From positions 2,852,001 to 2,916,000 of the forward strand of contig CP136508.1 of the NCBI GenBank assembly GCA_008011715.2: a DNA stretch of 64,000 nt. Reading direction: 5' to 3'. The position numbers and the translations under genes are program-made. Shown one piece after another: positions 47,262-58,812 of the stretch (positions within the stretch are counted from its first letter, which is position 1; the number at the start of each line of letters is the position of its first letter). The stretch comes from [Empedobacter] haloabium (lineage in GTDB: Bacteria; Pseudomonadota; Gammaproteobacteria; Burkholderiales; Burkholderiaceae_D). A model generated the notes under the pieces. That model was not told where the DNA came from and ran no database searches. It saw only the letters and a program-made list of their open reading frames with translations.

Positions 47262-48191
47262 ATGGAAGCCATGACCACCGTTGCACCCGCACCCGCCGCC
47301 AGCCCGATCGTGCTCGATGAGCGCAGCCAGAAGACCGTGCGCACCTTGATCAATGCGTCGCACCGCAACCTCCTGTTCCTCGACAAGGTCGTCGACTGGG
47401 AGACCGGCATCGATTTCTCCAAGCTGCCCAAGCTGGCCGAGTCGAGCTGGATCTACGGCACCGAGTACTGGGACATGCTGACGCCCGAGCAGCGCAACGA
47501 GGTGCTGTGGCTGGAGACGGGCCGTGACGTGTCGTATTTCATCTGGCTGGAGCAGACCTTGCCCGAGCTGTACGTCGGCTACGTCAACAAGTACCACGGC
47601 ACGCTGGCCGACGAGGTGCGCGAATACATGCTGGTGTTCTCGCGCGAGGAAATCGTGCACACGCTGATGTTCCGGCGCTACCTGCAAGCGGCCAACCTGA
47701 AGATGTGGAGCCATCCGGAGAACATTCCCAACTACTCGCTGTTCGAGAACCAGCTGGCCGGGCGCCATCCGGTCTACGGCGTCTGCTGGAACCTCCTGAT
47801 CGAATGGTTCGCCGAGCTCAATTCGATCTACCAGACCCAGACCGATGCGATCGACCCGCTGACACGCAAGATGTTCCGCGAACACCATACCGAGGAGACG
47901 CGCCATATCGCCTTCGCCCGTACCGTGTGCGAGAACTACTTCGCCACCGCGCCGAAGGACGAGATGGCCGAGATGTGCGCCTTCTTCCGCAAGGGCTACG
48001 GCTTCCTGCTGGCCGAATACAGCTACATGCCGGAGATCGCCCGCCACACCTCGTTCCACTTCCCGATCCAGCCGGACGACAAGGCGGCCATCGAAGCGGT
48101 GCGCAACTCCCCCAACAACCGCCGCCTGAACCAGGAACGCTTCCGCGACGTGCACGACTGGTGCGTGAAATACAACATCATCGACGCCTGA
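47262..48191 (+). CDS. AurF-like diiron oxygenase
   Basis: 309 aa. The ATG at 47262 has GAAGGAG eight bases before it. The helical bundle carries metal-ligand motifs REEIVHTLMFRRY (E-x2-H) and REHHTEETRHIAFART (E-x2-R-H), with WNLLIEWFAELNSIYQ and a late helix FLLAEYSYMPEIARH that can supply further ligands. This resembles the p-aminobenzoate N-oxygenase (AurF, PF11583) diiron fold. Known members oxidise amines to nitro groups, but ferritin-like diiron proteins also desaturate or hydroxylate acyl chains. Here it lies among acyl-lipid genes. A desaturase or hydroxylase role is inferred from context only. Confidence 0.78.
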   Translation: MEAMTTVAPAPAASPIVLDERSQKTVRTLINASHRNLLFLDKVVDWETGIDFSKLPKLAESSWIYGTEYWDMLTPEQRNEVLWLETGRDVSYFIWLEQTLPELYVGYVNKYHGTLADEVREYMLVFSREEIVHTLMFRRYLQAANLKMWSHPENIPNYSLFENQLAGRHPVYGVCWNLLIEWFAELNSIYQTQTDAIDPLTRKMFREHHTEETRHIAFARTVCENYFATAPKDEMAEMCAFFRKGYGFLLAEYSYMPEIARHTSFHFPIQPDDKAAIEAVRNSPNNRRLNQERFRDVHDWCVKYNIIDA

Positions 48192-48203
48192 GCGGAGACC
48201 ACC

Positions 48204-48995
48204 ATGCTCGACATCCTTGCCCACGATGCCAGCATCACCGAGCTGCGCATCGCCCGTCCTCCCATCAACCTGATCGACGTCGGCGTGCTGCGCGCGCTGC
48301 GCCAGGCGCTGGCCCAGGCCCGCGACAGCGGCCAGCGCGGCGTGCTGCTGTCCGGCGCGCCCGGCGTCTTCTCGGCCGGCGTGGACATTGCCGCTTTACT
48401 CGAAGGCGACCGTGCCGACGTGCGCGAGTACTGGCAGCAGGTGTTCCTGCTGGCGGCCGAGATGGCGCGCTCGCCGGTGCCGATCTTCGCGGCCGTCACC
48501 GGCCACTGCATGGCCGCCGGCGCGCTGCTGGCCGTGTTCTGCGACTACCGGGTCATGGCGCGCGGCGCCTGGCACGTGGGCCTGAACGAAGTACGGGTCG
48601 GCGTCGCGCTGCCGGAGTGCTTCCATTACGCGGTGCGCCGCGTGGTGGGGGCGCTGAACGCCGAGCGGCTGCTGGTGTTCGGGCGCATGCTCGACCCGGT
48701 CCAGGCGCTGGACATGGGACTGGTGGACGAACTGGCCGACCCGGCCCTGGTGGTCGACACTGCCGCCAGCCGCCTGCGCGAGTTGCTGGCCTTGCCGCGC
48801 CGCGGCATGTTCGAAACGCGCGCCATCGCCCGCAACGACCTGGCCAGCCAGTTCGCCGACATCGACGCGCTGCCGCTGGAGGCGTTCGTGGACGCGTTCC
48901 TGCAGCCGGAGACACAGGCCGTGCTGCGTCATGTCGCCGGTCACGCGCGGCGCACCGCCCCGGCCCCGGCGGCGGCCGAACCGGTCGCCGGCTGA
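48204..48995 (+). CDS. Enoyl-CoA hydratase/isomerase (crotonase) family
   Basis: 263 aa. The crotonase core has the oxyanion-hole segments GVFSAGVDIAALLEG and AAVTGHCMAAGALLAVFCDYRVMARG, then WHVGLNEVRVGVALPE. The Glu of GLNEV is the likely catalytic acid; the second Glu typical of hydratases is not evident at the equivalent site, which would favour isomerase or hydrolase chemistry (inference). A Pro/Ala-rich tail ends the protein. Its stop overlaps the next ATG (TGATG). It acts on an acyl-CoA in the cytoplasm. Confidence 0.87.
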   Translation: MLDILAHDASITELRIARPPINLIDVGVLRALRQALAQARDSGQRGVLLSGAPGVFSAGVDIAALLEGDRADVREYWQQVFLLAAEMARSPVPIFAAVTGHCMAAGALLAVFCDYRVMARGAWHVGLNEVRVGVALPECFHYAVRRVVGALNAERLLVFGRMLDPVQALDMGLVDELADPALVVDTAASRLRELLALPRRGMFETRAIARNDLASQFADIDALPLEAFVDAFLQPETQAVLRHVAGHARRTAPAPAAAEPVAG

Positions 48996-49555
48996 TGAAC
49001 CTGTACTGGCGCCTGCTGCTGGTCTGGCTGGGTGCGCGGCGCAAGCCGCGCATCCGGCTGGGCGACACCATCGAGCTGCGCCTGACGGTGCTGCCGAACG
49101 ACCTGGATCTGAACGGCCACATGAACAACGGGCGCTACCTGACCATCGTCGACCTGGCGCTGGTCGAGTACATGACGCGGGCCGGCTTCGTCGGGCCGGC
49201 GCTGCGCCGGCGCTGGCGACCGATGATGACGGGCTCGATGATCGCCTTCCGGCGTGCCCTCAAGCCGCTGCGGCGCTATACGCTGCGCTTCGCCATCGAC
49301 TGCTGGGACGAACGCTGGGCCTACGTGCGCTTCGAGTTCGTGCACGATGGCCGGGTGGTGGCTTCCGGCCATGGGCGCGGCGGCATCGTCGGGCCGCAGG
49401 GCGTGGTCGGCAGCGCGGAAATGTGCCGCGTGCTGGGCGCCGATCCCGTTTCGCCGCCGGTGCCGGCGCCGCTGGCGGCATGGATCGAGGCCGACCGGCT
49501 GCTGCGCGCCGTGCAGGAAACCGCGACACCCATCGCACAACAGGAGATTGCATGA
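48995..49555 (+). CDS. Hot-dog fold acyl-CoA thioesterase
   Basis: 186 aa. It contains VLPNDLDLNGHMNNGRYLTIVDLALVEY, the D-x-N-x-H-M-N-N-x-x-Y signature of 4HBT/acyl-ACP thioesterase-like hot-dog proteins, plus a hydrophobic N-terminal helix (LYWRLLLVWLGA) that may associate with the membrane. It likely hydrolyses the modified acyl-CoA to free fatty acid, closing the pathway. It overlaps both neighbours (TGATG before, ATGA after), showing tight coupling. Confidence 0.87.
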   Translation: MNLYWRLLLVWLGARRKPRIRLGDTIELRLTVLPNDLDLNGHMNNGRYLTIVDLALVEYMTRAGFVGPALRRRWRPMMTGSMIAFRRALKPLRRYTLRFAIDCWDERWAYVRFEFVHDGRVVASGHGRGGIVGPQGVVGSAEMCRVLGADPVSPPVPAPLAAWIEADRLLRAVQETATPIAQQEIA

Positions 49556-50832
49556 AACGCAGCGATCCGATCGCCGTCGTCGGCGCCGGCCCGGCCGGGC
49601 TGTGCGCGGCCGACACCCTGGCCCAGCTGGGGTATGCCAACGTTACCGTGTTCGAGGCCAATGAGCGGGTCGGTGGCAAGGTCTGCTCCGTGCCCACGCC
49701 CGCCGGCATCGTCGAGATGGGCGCCGTGCTGGCTTCGAGCGAGTGCGACCTGGTACTGGGGCTGGCGCGCCGCTTCGACATCCCCTACGCGGCCTATCCG
49801 GTGCCGCAGCACTACCTGGACGAGCATGGCCGGCGCCACGATGCCGCCGGCTTCCTGGCCAGCCGCTACGACGCTGCGACCATCGCCCGGGCCATCGCGG
49901 CCTATGCCGATGCGCTGGCGCGTTGCGCGGCCTTGAACGACAGCGACCTCTCGTCGATCGACGGCGACCTGCAGCTGCCGTTCGAGCGCTACGCCGCGTT
50001 GCACGGCTTCGCCCCGGTGGCGGAGCTGGCCCGTGGCGCGCTGGTCGGTTTCGGCTACGGCTACTACGACACCGTGCCGGCCTGCTATTACATGAAGCTG
50101 ATCGGCTGGCTGCTGCGACCGGACGGGCAGGGCGGCTTGCGCCCGGGCGAGTTCTTCATGTTCCCGCAAGGCTTCCAGGGCCTGTGGGAAGCGCTGGCGC
50201 GGGAGCTGGACGTGCGCCTCGGCACGCCCGTGACGGCGCTGCGGCGCGCGGCCGACGGCGGCGTGCGGATCACGGCCGGGGGCGTGGAACAAGCCTACGC
50301 GGCCGCGATCGTGGCCGCGCCGCTGCACACGGCGGGCTCGTTCGTGGCGCTGAGCGATGCCGAACGCGTGCTGTTCGGCCAGTTGCGCAGCCACCGCTAC
50401 GTCGTCAGCGCATTCGCCGCCAGCGGTCTGGCCACCGGCGAGTTCCTGTTCCTGCACGAGAACGAGGTGGCCGCGCGCTGCGGCCATATGAACGCCTGGG
50501 CCAACCGCAACCCGGCGCTGCCGATGTACCTGGGCTGGCAGCTGGCGCCGCGCGCCGCCTCGGCGCAGGCGCTCACGGCGCTGCTGGCCGACGACATCGC
50601 GCGCCAGGGCGGGCGCCTGGAACGGGTGGCACTGCGCCAGGAATGGGACTACTTCCCGCACGTGGACGATACCGCGCTGGGCCAGCGTTTCTTCGAGCGG
50701 GTCGCGGCGCTGCAGGGCGACGGGCAGGTGTGGTACGTGGGCGGCGCCTTGCATTTCGAGACCGTCGAGCACAGTGCGCGCCAGGCCCGCGCGCTGGTGC
50801 GGCGCGCCTTCGACCGGGCCGCGCACGCCTGA
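49552..50832 (+). CDS. FAD amine-oxidase-like protein similar to polyunsaturated fatty acid isomerases
   Basis: 426 aa. A Rossmann FAD site IAVVGAGPAGLCAADTL opens the protein, with ERVGGK and VEMGAVLASS following. Several landmarks resemble the Propionibacterium acnes linoleate isomerase (PAI), as I remember that sequence: a LQLPFERYAALHG segment, GALVGFGYGYYDTVPACYYMKL, EWDYFPHVD, and a late WYVGGALHFETVEHSARQA. PAI moves a double bond to give conjugated linoleic acid. Neighbouring acyl-CoA ligase, diiron protein and thioesterase genes fit fatty-acid chemistry. The exact substrate is unknown. Start overlaps the thioesterase stop; AGGAG precedes it. Confidence 0.8.
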   Translation: MKRSDPIAVVGAGPAGLCAADTLAQLGYANVTVFEANERVGGKVCSVPTPAGIVEMGAVLASSECDLVLGLARRFDIPYAAYPVPQHYLDEHGRRHDAAGFLASRYDAATIARAIAAYADALARCAALNDSDLSSIDGDLQLPFERYAALHGFAPVAELARGALVGFGYGYYDTVPACYYMKLIGWLLRPDGQGGLRPGEFFMFPQGFQGLWEALARELDVRLGTPVTALRRAADGGVRITAGGVEQAYAAAIVAAPLHTAGSFVALSDAERVLFGQLRSHRYVVSAFAASGLATGEFLFLHENEVAARCGHMNAWANRNPALPMYLGWQLAPRAASAQALTALLADDIARQGGRLERVALRQEWDYFPHVDDTALGQRFFERVAALQGDGQVWYVGGALHFETVEHSARQARALVRRAFDRAAHA

Positions 50833-50896
50833 GCGCGCGGGCGCCGGGGCGGCGCGGTACAATCTCTCCAACGGAATCGGCCTGGAGAGCTGCCGT

Positions 50897-53224
<2,328 letters not shown>

Positions 53225-53336
53225 GCGGCTGCGCGGCCCGGCGCACGGTTGCGCGGCGCGCGACGCCGCGTTGACTGCGCAGTACAATGCCCGCAAGGCG
53301 GGCCGGACCGGCTTCGTCCGCCAGGAGGGAAGCGCC

Positions 53337-53882
53337 ATGGCGCCGTCGCACGCAATGCCGTTCTTGCTGTACCGTGCCGCGCGCTGCGCGTCGCTGCTGC
53401 TCGCCGTCGCGCTGTGCACCGGGGCCAGCCGGCTGGTTCGCCCGCCGGTGCTGGATGCGCCGGTCGCCTCGGGAGCAAACCAGGCCGGGCCGAATGCCGC
53501 GGCCCTGGACGCCGTCTGGGCAGTCGAGCAGGAATGGCTGCAGGCGATGCGGCGCGGCGACACCGCCGTGCTGCGGCGGCTCTTGTCCAGCGACCATATC
53601 CATGTCGGCACCAACGGCCGCCTGCGCCACAAGTCCGAGCTGCTGCTGGCCTTGCAGCGCGGCCAGGTGCGCTTCCTGACCTACGACGTGACCAGTTACG
53701 ACATCCGCATCACGGGCACGGCCGCCATCGTCAGCGGCACTTACCACGCGCAGCTCGAGCGCCTGGGCGTGCGCGAGATCTCGCAGGGACGCTACCTGCG
53801 CGTCTGGGTGCGCGACGAGAACGGCTGGCGCCTGACGGCGCACCAGTTGACGGCCGGCACGGTGCCGCGCGGCCGCCCATGA
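53337..53882 (+). CDS. DUF4440/SnoaL-like NTF2-fold protein, exported
   Basis: 181 aa from the ATG at 53337 (AGGAGG just upstream). A hydrophobic N-terminal segment (CASLLLAVALCTGAS) suggests export or anchoring. The rest is a DUF4440-type NTF2 fold: LDAVWAVEQEWLQAMRRGDTAVLRRLLSSDHIHVGTNGRLRHKSELLLAL and VWVRDENGWRLTAHQLT. Such proteins have ketosteroid-isomerase-like pockets and diverse or unknown roles. TACAAT at 53283-53288 may be a -10 box. No clear partner. Confidence 0.8.
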   Translation: MAPSHAMPFLLYRAARCASLLLAVALCTGASRLVRPPVLDAPVASGANQAGPNAAALDAVWAVEQEWLQAMRRGDTAVLRRLLSSDHIHVGTNGRLRHKSELLLALQRGQVRFLTYDVTSYDIRITGTAAIVSGTYHAQLERLGVREISQGRYLRVWVRDENGWRLTAHQLTAGTVPRGRP

Positions 53883-53946
53883 CGGGGTCGCGCACGCTTG
53901 GCGCAGCGCGTTGCAGTGGCGGGCCGATCAATGACATACTGCCAAC

Positions 53947-54645
53947 ATGGACTCCGCCGCTACCCCTGCCGCAACCCCTGAAACCAGCGCTGCAACCACC
54001 CCTGGAGCCACCCGGGCTGGCAGCGCCGCCGACGCGCGCGTCGAAGCCGCCGCCTGCGCGCCGCCGGACCCGCTCCAGCTGGCCCGGCAGCGCCGCCGCG
54101 CCATCTGGCTGGCCGGCACGCTGGCGGCACTGGCCGTGGCCGGCAGTGCCGCCTGGCTGGTCAACGTGGTGACGACCGAGCGCACCTTGCATGCCGTGAC
54201 CAGCGCGGCATTGCCCGCGTTGCCGCGCGCCCCGCAGGCAGCGCCGGCGCCGCCTGCCGGCGTTGCGGAGCAAGCGGCGGTTGCCAGCGCGGCCGCCGTC
54301 GGGGCGGGCGCGCTGGCAGCCGCGCCGGCCGTGCAAGTTCCGTCCGCACCGCCAGGACCCCCGGCACCGCCCGCGTCCGGGCCGGCGCAGCCGCCCGCCA
54401 CGCCGGCCGTGAGCGCGCCGGCGGCCAGCCAGGCGGCGCGCCCGGCAGCGCGCACTGCGCAGGCACGCAAGAGCGGCAAGCGGGCGGCGGTGCGGCGGGT
54501 AACGAAGCGCACGGCGGACAGCGCGACGTTCCGGCGCTGCCCGCCGCTGGGCCAGGCCGGCGCCGTCATGTGCCGCTGGCACATCTGCAATGGCGGCGCC
54601 GGCAAGGAAGCGGCTTGCCGGCCCTACCTCGAACGCCAGCCCTGA
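53947..54645 (+). CDS. Single-pass membrane protein with C-terminal four-Cys module (paralogue 2)
   Basis: 232 aa. Layout is Ala/Thr-rich cytoplasmic N-terminus, membrane helix at 52-74, long Ala/Pro linker, a basic patch (QARKSGKRAAVRRVTKRT) and the C-terminal module C198-x10-C209-R-x3-C214-x9-C224. The module reads RCPPLGQAGAVMCRWHIC, then CRPY. It shares exact cysteine spacing with 43388 and the GAV-x-CR core with 57978. It converges on fdhD with a 10-bp gap and seems monocistronic. No family recognised. Confidence 0.8.
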   Translation: MDSAATPAATPETSAATTPGATRAGSAADARVEAAACAPPDPLQLARQRRRAIWLAGTLAALAVAGSAAWLVNVVTTERTLHAVTSAALPALPRAPQAAPAPPAGVAEQAAVASAAAVGAGALAAAPAVQVPSAPPGPPAPPASGPAQPPATPAVSAPAASQAARPAARTAQARKSGKRAAVRRVTKRTADSATFRRCPPLGQAGAVMCRWHICNGGAGKEAACRPYLERQP

Positions 54646-54655
54646 ACCGGCGCGC

Positions 54656-55510
54656 TCACGCCGCGCCGGCCAGCCGCTGCGGATGGGTGTACAGCACGTA
54701 GCGGTCGCCGCGCACGAAACCGGCCAGGGTGACGCCGGCACGCTCGGCCAGGCTTACCGCCAGCGCCGTGGGGGCGGACACCGCCGCCAGCAGGCCGAAG
54801 CCGGCGCGTGCCGCCTTCTGCACCATTTCGTAGCTGGCCCGGCTCGTGACGACCGCAAAGCCGCCTTGCGCCAGCATGTCGCCGCGTGCCAGCGCGCCGA
54901 CCAGCTTGTCCAGCGCATTGTGGCGACCGACGTCCTCGCGCAGGAAGCGCAGCGTGCCGTCCGGCGCGGCCCAGCCGGCGGCATGGGTGCCGCCGGTGGC
55001 GTGGTGCAGGTGCTGCCGCGCGGCCAGCTGCGCCATGGCCCGTTGCAGCGCGGCCGGTTGCAGCGGGGCCGCCGCGGCCGGTGTGGGCAGGGCACGGCAG
55101 GGCGCCACGTCGGCCGTGTCGTCGCCGAAGTGCCGCAGGCTCTCGACGCCGCACAGTCCGCAGCCGGTACGGCCCGTGCGCGCGCGCCGGCTTTCCTTCA
55201 ACCGCGCCAGCGCGCCCGCCGCCACCCGCATGGCGACGACGATGCCGTCGTCGGCGCGCTCGATCTCGATGTCGTACACGTCGAGCGGGTGCCGCACGAT
55301 GCGTTCGCTCAGCGAGAAGCCGAGCGCGAAGTCTTCCAGGTCGGTCGGCGAGGCCAGCATGACGGCATGGCTGATGCCGTTGTACGCCAGGGCGACGGGC
55401 ACCTCGTCCGGCAGCACCTCGGTGCGCGCGTCCAGGTGGCCGTCGCGCCAGCCGAGCGCCGCCAGCGCACTGGCACCGGCCGGCAGCAACTGGCGGGCAT
55501 CGGCGTTCAT
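54656..55510 (-). CDS. fdhD: Formate dehydrogenase accessory sulfurtransferase FdhD
   Basis: 284 aa. FdhD passes sulfur from IscS to the molybdenum cofactor of formate dehydrogenase-like enzymes. The Cys motif RTGCGLCGVESL (near residue 117) supplies the persulfide thiols. Other signatures are DLEDFALGFSLSERIV, REDVGRHNALDKLVGA and TSRASYEMVQKAARAG. The ATG overlaps the stop of the upstream molybdopterin oxidoreductase gene (ATGA), its likely client. Confidence 0.94.
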   Translation of the reverse strand: MNADARQLLPAGASALAALGWRDGHLDARTEVLPDEVPVALAYNGISHAVMLASPTDLEDFALGFSLSERIVRHPLDVYDIEIERADDGIVVAMRVAAGALARLKESRRARTGRTGCGLCGVESLRHFGDDTADVAPCRALPTPAAAAPLQPAALQRAMAQLAARQHLHHATGGTHAAGWAAPDGTLRFLREDVGRHNALDKLVGALARGDMLAQGGFAVVTSRASYEMVQKAARAGFGLLAAVSAPTALAVSLAERAGVTLAGFVRGDRYVLYTHPQRLAGAA

Positions 55511-57813
55511 GCCGCGCTCCCTGCGCTGCAAACGCGCTCGACCAGCACGTCGATCGATTTCGCCGCTGGCACCTTGCTCTCCTTGGCGTGGTGCCACAGC
55601 GGGATCAGCGGATTGAGCTCGGGGAAGTAGCCGGCCACGCAGCCCGCCGGGATATCGTAGCGCACCACCGTCAGGGCGCCGACCTGGCGCGGCACCCCAT
55701 CGTCGCTGGCGGTGCGCACGGTCACGACGTCGCCCTCGGCCAGCGCATGGCGCGCCATGTCCGCCGGGTTCATGAACAGCACCAGGCGGCTGCCGCGCAC
55801 GCCGCGGAAGCGGTCGTCCAGGCTGTAGACGGTCGTGTTGAACTGGCCATCGCTGCGCACCGTGAACAGCGTGAGCGCGCCGGGGACGCCGCGCGCCGTG
55901 TCCGGGTCGGCCGGCAGCTCCTCCGGCACGGTGAAGTTGGCCTTGCCGCTGTCGGTCTGCCAGACCCGCCGGGCGGCGGCCAGCGGCTTGCGAAAGCCGC
56001 CCGGCTGCCACATGCGCGTCTCGAAGTCGTGGAAGATGGCGGGGTAGGTTTGCGCGATGGCGGCGCGAATCGACGCGTAGTCGGCCACCCAGCCGTCCCA
56101 GTCCACCTTCGGGTTGGGTGCCAGCGTGGCCTTGGCGATGCCGGCCACGATGGCCGGCTCGGACAGCAGCGTGCCGGCCACCGGTTCGGCCATGCCGCGC
56201 GAGCCGTGCATGCAGGCCGTGCTGTCCTCAATCGTCACCGCCTGGGCCCCGCTGGCCTGGCGGTCGATCTCGATGCGGCCCAGGCAGGGCAGGATGTACG
56301 AAGCCTGGCCATGGATGACGTGATTGCGATTGAGTTTCGTGGAAATCTGCACGGTCAGCGGCAGCCGGCGCCAGGCCGCTTCCATCAGCACCGTCTCCGG
56401 CACCGCGCGCACGAAGTTGCCGCCCAGGCCGATGAACGCCTGCACCGTGCCGGCGACGATGCCCTCGCACGCCTCCACGGTGTTCATGCCTTTCTCGCGC
56501 GGCGGCTCGAAGCCGTACTGCTGGCGCAACTGGTCCAGCGGCGCCAGCTCCGGTTTTTCCGTGATGCCGACGGTGCGCTGGCCCTGCACATTGGAGTGCC
56601 CGCGCACCGGGCAGATGCCGGCCCCCGGCTTGCCCAGGTTGCCGCGCAGGAGCAGCAGGTTGACCAGCATCGCCACGTTCTGCACGCCGTTGCGGTGCTG
56701 CGTGACGCCCATGCCGTATACCGCCATCACGGCGCTGGAACGGCAGTAGACGGCGGCGGCGTCTTCCAGGGCCGCTTGCGCCAGGCCCGACTCGCGCTCG
56801 ATGTCGGCCCAGGAACAGGCGCGCACGGCGGCCTCGAACGCGTCGAAGCCATGCGTGTGTTCAGCCAGGAAGGCGCTGTCCAGCACGCGCCGGCCGCCGT
56901 TGGCCAGGGCGGCGTCGTCCAGCGCCAGGATGGCCTTGCTCAGCCCCATCAGCGCGGCGGTATCGCCGCCGGCTTTCAACTGGAGGTACTGGGTGCTGAT
57001 GGCCGTCTCGGCGCCCGTCAGCATCTCCAGCGGCGACTGCGGATTGGTGAAGCTGACCAGGCCGCGCTCGCGCAGCGGGTTGAACGTGATGATCGGCACC
57101 CCGCGCCGGCGCGCCGCCTGCAACTGGTGCAACATGCGCGGGCTGTTGACGCCGACGTTCTGGCCGAAGAAGAAGATGCAGTCGGTCTGCTCGAAATCGT
57201 CCAGGGTAACGGTGCCGACCGGCACGCCGATGGTCTTCTGCAGTCCGACGGACGTGCTTTCGTGGCACATGTTCGAGCTGTCCGGCAGGTTGTTGTTGCC
57301 GTACATGCGCGCCAGCAGCTGGTACAGGTACGACGTCTCGAGCGAGGCCCGGCCGGAACTGTAGAACACGACCCGGTCGCGCTGGCAGGCGCGCAGGGCG
57401 GCGCCGATCTCGGCGAAGGCGGTGTCCCAGTCGATGGGGCGGTACTTGTCGCTGGCGGCGTCCCAGCGCAGCGGCAGCGTCAACCGGCCCTGGTCTTCCA
57501 GTGCGTGATCGCTCCAGCTTTCCAGTTCCGTGACGGTGTGGCGTTCGAAGAAAGCCGCGTCGATGGCCTTGCTGGTGGTTTCCCAGGCGGTCGCCTTGGC
57601 GCCGCTCTCGCAGAATTCGAACGGATGCGGATTGGCCGGCTTGGCCCAGGCGCAGCTGACGCAGGCAAAGCCGTCCGGCTTGTTCTGGTGCGTCAGCAGG
57701 CGCGCATCCTTCAGGGGCACGCGCTGGTCCAGCAGGATGTTGGTCACTTCGCCGACCGAGCCCCAGCCGCCCGCCGGCATGGTGGCCTTCCCGATCTTCA
57801 GTTGCTCGCTCAT
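55507..57813 (-). CDS. FdhF/YdeP-type molybdopterin oxidoreductase
   Basis: 768 aa from MSEQLKIGKATMPAGGWGS (GGAG six bases upstream). This is the FdhF/YdeP group of Mo-bisPGD enzymes. Cys51, Cys54 and Cys68 (CVSC...FC) are candidate iron-sulfur ligands. The putative Mo ligand is Cys183 in SNMCHEST; the Cys-His pair echoes the Sec-His of formate dehydrogenase H, here with cysteine. GMGVTQHRNGVQNVAMLVNLLLLRGNLGKPGAGICPVRGHSNVQG is the family core, and an MGD-binding C-terminal domain (residues about 630-768) follows. YdeP is linked to acid resistance, others to formate oxidation; the substrate is not provable here. fdhD is co-translated. Confidence 0.9.
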   Translation of the reverse strand: MSEQLKIGKATMPAGGWGSVGEVTNILLDQRVPLKDARLLTHQNKPDGFACVSCAWAKPANPHPFEFCESGAKATAWETTSKAIDAAFFERHTVTELESWSDHALEDQGRLTLPLRWDAASDKYRPIDWDTAFAEIGAALRACQRDRVVFYSSGRASLETSYLYQLLARMYGNNNLPDSSNMCHESTSVGLQKTIGVPVGTVTLDDFEQTDCIFFFGQNVGVNSPRMLHQLQAARRRGVPIITFNPLRERGLVSFTNPQSPLEMLTGAETAISTQYLQLKAGGDTAALMGLSKAILALDDAALANGGRRVLDSAFLAEHTHGFDAFEAAVRACSWADIERESGLAQAALEDAAAVYCRSSAVMAVYGMGVTQHRNGVQNVAMLVNLLLLRGNLGKPGAGICPVRGHSNVQGQRTVGITEKPELAPLDQLRQQYGFEPPREKGMNTVEACEGIVAGTVQAFIGLGGNFVRAVPETVLMEAAWRRLPLTVQISTKLNRNHVIHGQASYILPCLGRIEIDRQASGAQAVTIEDSTACMHGSRGMAEPVAGTLLSEPAIVAGIAKATLAPNPKVDWDGWVADYASIRAAIAQTYPAIFHDFETRMWQPGGFRKPLAAARRVWQTDSGKANFTVPEELPADPDTARGVPGALTLFTVRSDGQFNTTVYSLDDRFRGVRGSRLVLFMNPADMARHALAEGDVVTVRTASDDGVPRQVGALTVVRYDIPAGCVAGYFPELNPLIPLWHHAKESKVPAAKSIDVLVERVCSAGSAA

Positions 57814-57977
57814 GGGTTCTCCTCGCAGTCCAGCAGCTACCGTAACCGGCCCGGCGTACCGCCTCGGTGCGCGTGCGCACACAGGCGGCCGTGGCTTGGG
57901 ACATTCCCGGGTCACCCACAAGCCCGGGCGCCGGTGCTATCATGGTCGGCTTTACAGGATTGCCAAGCAGACTACAA

Positions 57978-58805
57978 ATGGATGACCAGAGCCAAGCGCG
58001 CGACCCGGCCGGCGCGCCGCCCGGACGGGCAACGCCGGACTTCAGCGCAGAACACCAGGCAGCCTTGCACGACGAGGCTGCGTACCTGGCCCAGCCGGAG
58101 CGGATGCTGGGCGGCGCCGAGACGCATGCCGACACGCACGCCTACACCCCCGGACTGTCACGCAAGGTGCTGTTCGGCCTGCTGGGCACCGTCGTGCTGG
58201 TGTTTGCGGCCGGCTCGGCATGGGTCGGTTACGAGGTGGCGACGGGCAGTGCCATCGACCGGCTGGGCAAGTCGGTGACGCCGGCCGCGGGCCCGGCCAC
58301 GCTGCCGGCGCCGGTTGCGCCAGCCGGTGCCATGACCGGCACGCCTGCCGCCGCGCCGCTGACTGAGCCATCCGGGTCCGGTCTGCTGCCGCCGGAACTG
58401 GCGGCCGGGCCGACCGCGCCGCCGGCACTGCCGTCGGCCGAAGAGCTGCTGGCCGGGCCGAAGAAGCCGGACGCGCTGTTGCCGGCGCCGGCCGCGCTGA
58501 CGCGCGACCTGCCGGACTGGCTGGTGATCGAAGTGGGTGGCGCGGCCCGGGCCAAGCCGCAGATGCCGCCCGCATCCGCTGCTCCGGCGCCCGCGCTCGC
58601 GCAGACGTCCGGCGGCTCGGCGGACGAGACGGCCGCGCCCGCGGCCAAGGCACCGGCCGCCCCGCGCCGCGCAGCGCAGGAACGCGCCTCGTCGGTATTC
58701 GCGCGCTGCCCGAAGCCGGGGGAATCCGGCGCCGTCGAGTGCCGCCGCGCGGTATGCAGCGGCGCCGCGCGCAAGCAGGCCGTCTGCTCCGCCTATACTG
58801 GCTGA
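57978..58805 (+). CDS. Single-pass membrane protein with C-terminal four-Cys module (paralogue 3)
   Basis: 275 aa. A polar N-terminus (AALHDEAAYLAQPERMLGGA) precedes a membrane helix at 64-86. A long Ala/Pro-rich linker follows, with a more ordered piece (LTRDLPDWLVIEVGG), then the module C244-x10-C255-R-x3-C260-x9-C270 (RCPKPGESGAVECRRAVC, then CSAY). Spacing is identical to the proteins at 43388 and 53947. It is divergent from the molybdopterin oxidoreductase, with about 165 bp between starts. A perfect palindrome lies just downstream. No known family. Confidence 0.8.
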   Translation: MDDQSQARDPAGAPPGRATPDFSAEHQAALHDEAAYLAQPERMLGGAETHADTHAYTPGLSRKVLFGLLGTVVLVFAAGSAWVGYEVATGSAIDRLGKSVTPAAGPATLPAPVAPAGAMTGTPAAAPLTEPSGSGLLPPELAAGPTAPPALPSAEELLAGPKKPDALLPAPAALTRDLPDWLVIEVGGAARAKPQMPPASAAPAPALAQTSGGSADETAAPAAKAPAAPRRAAQERASSVFARCPKPGESGAVECRRAVCSGAARKQAVCSAYTG

Positions 58806-58812
58806 AATCACC

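Noticed and set aside
48995..49555. A conventional ketosynthase/thiolase pathway in the 45-50 kb cluster
   Set aside because: None of the six genes is a beta-ketoacyl synthase, thiolase or acyl carrier protein, so a polyketide or aryl-polyene pathway is not supported.
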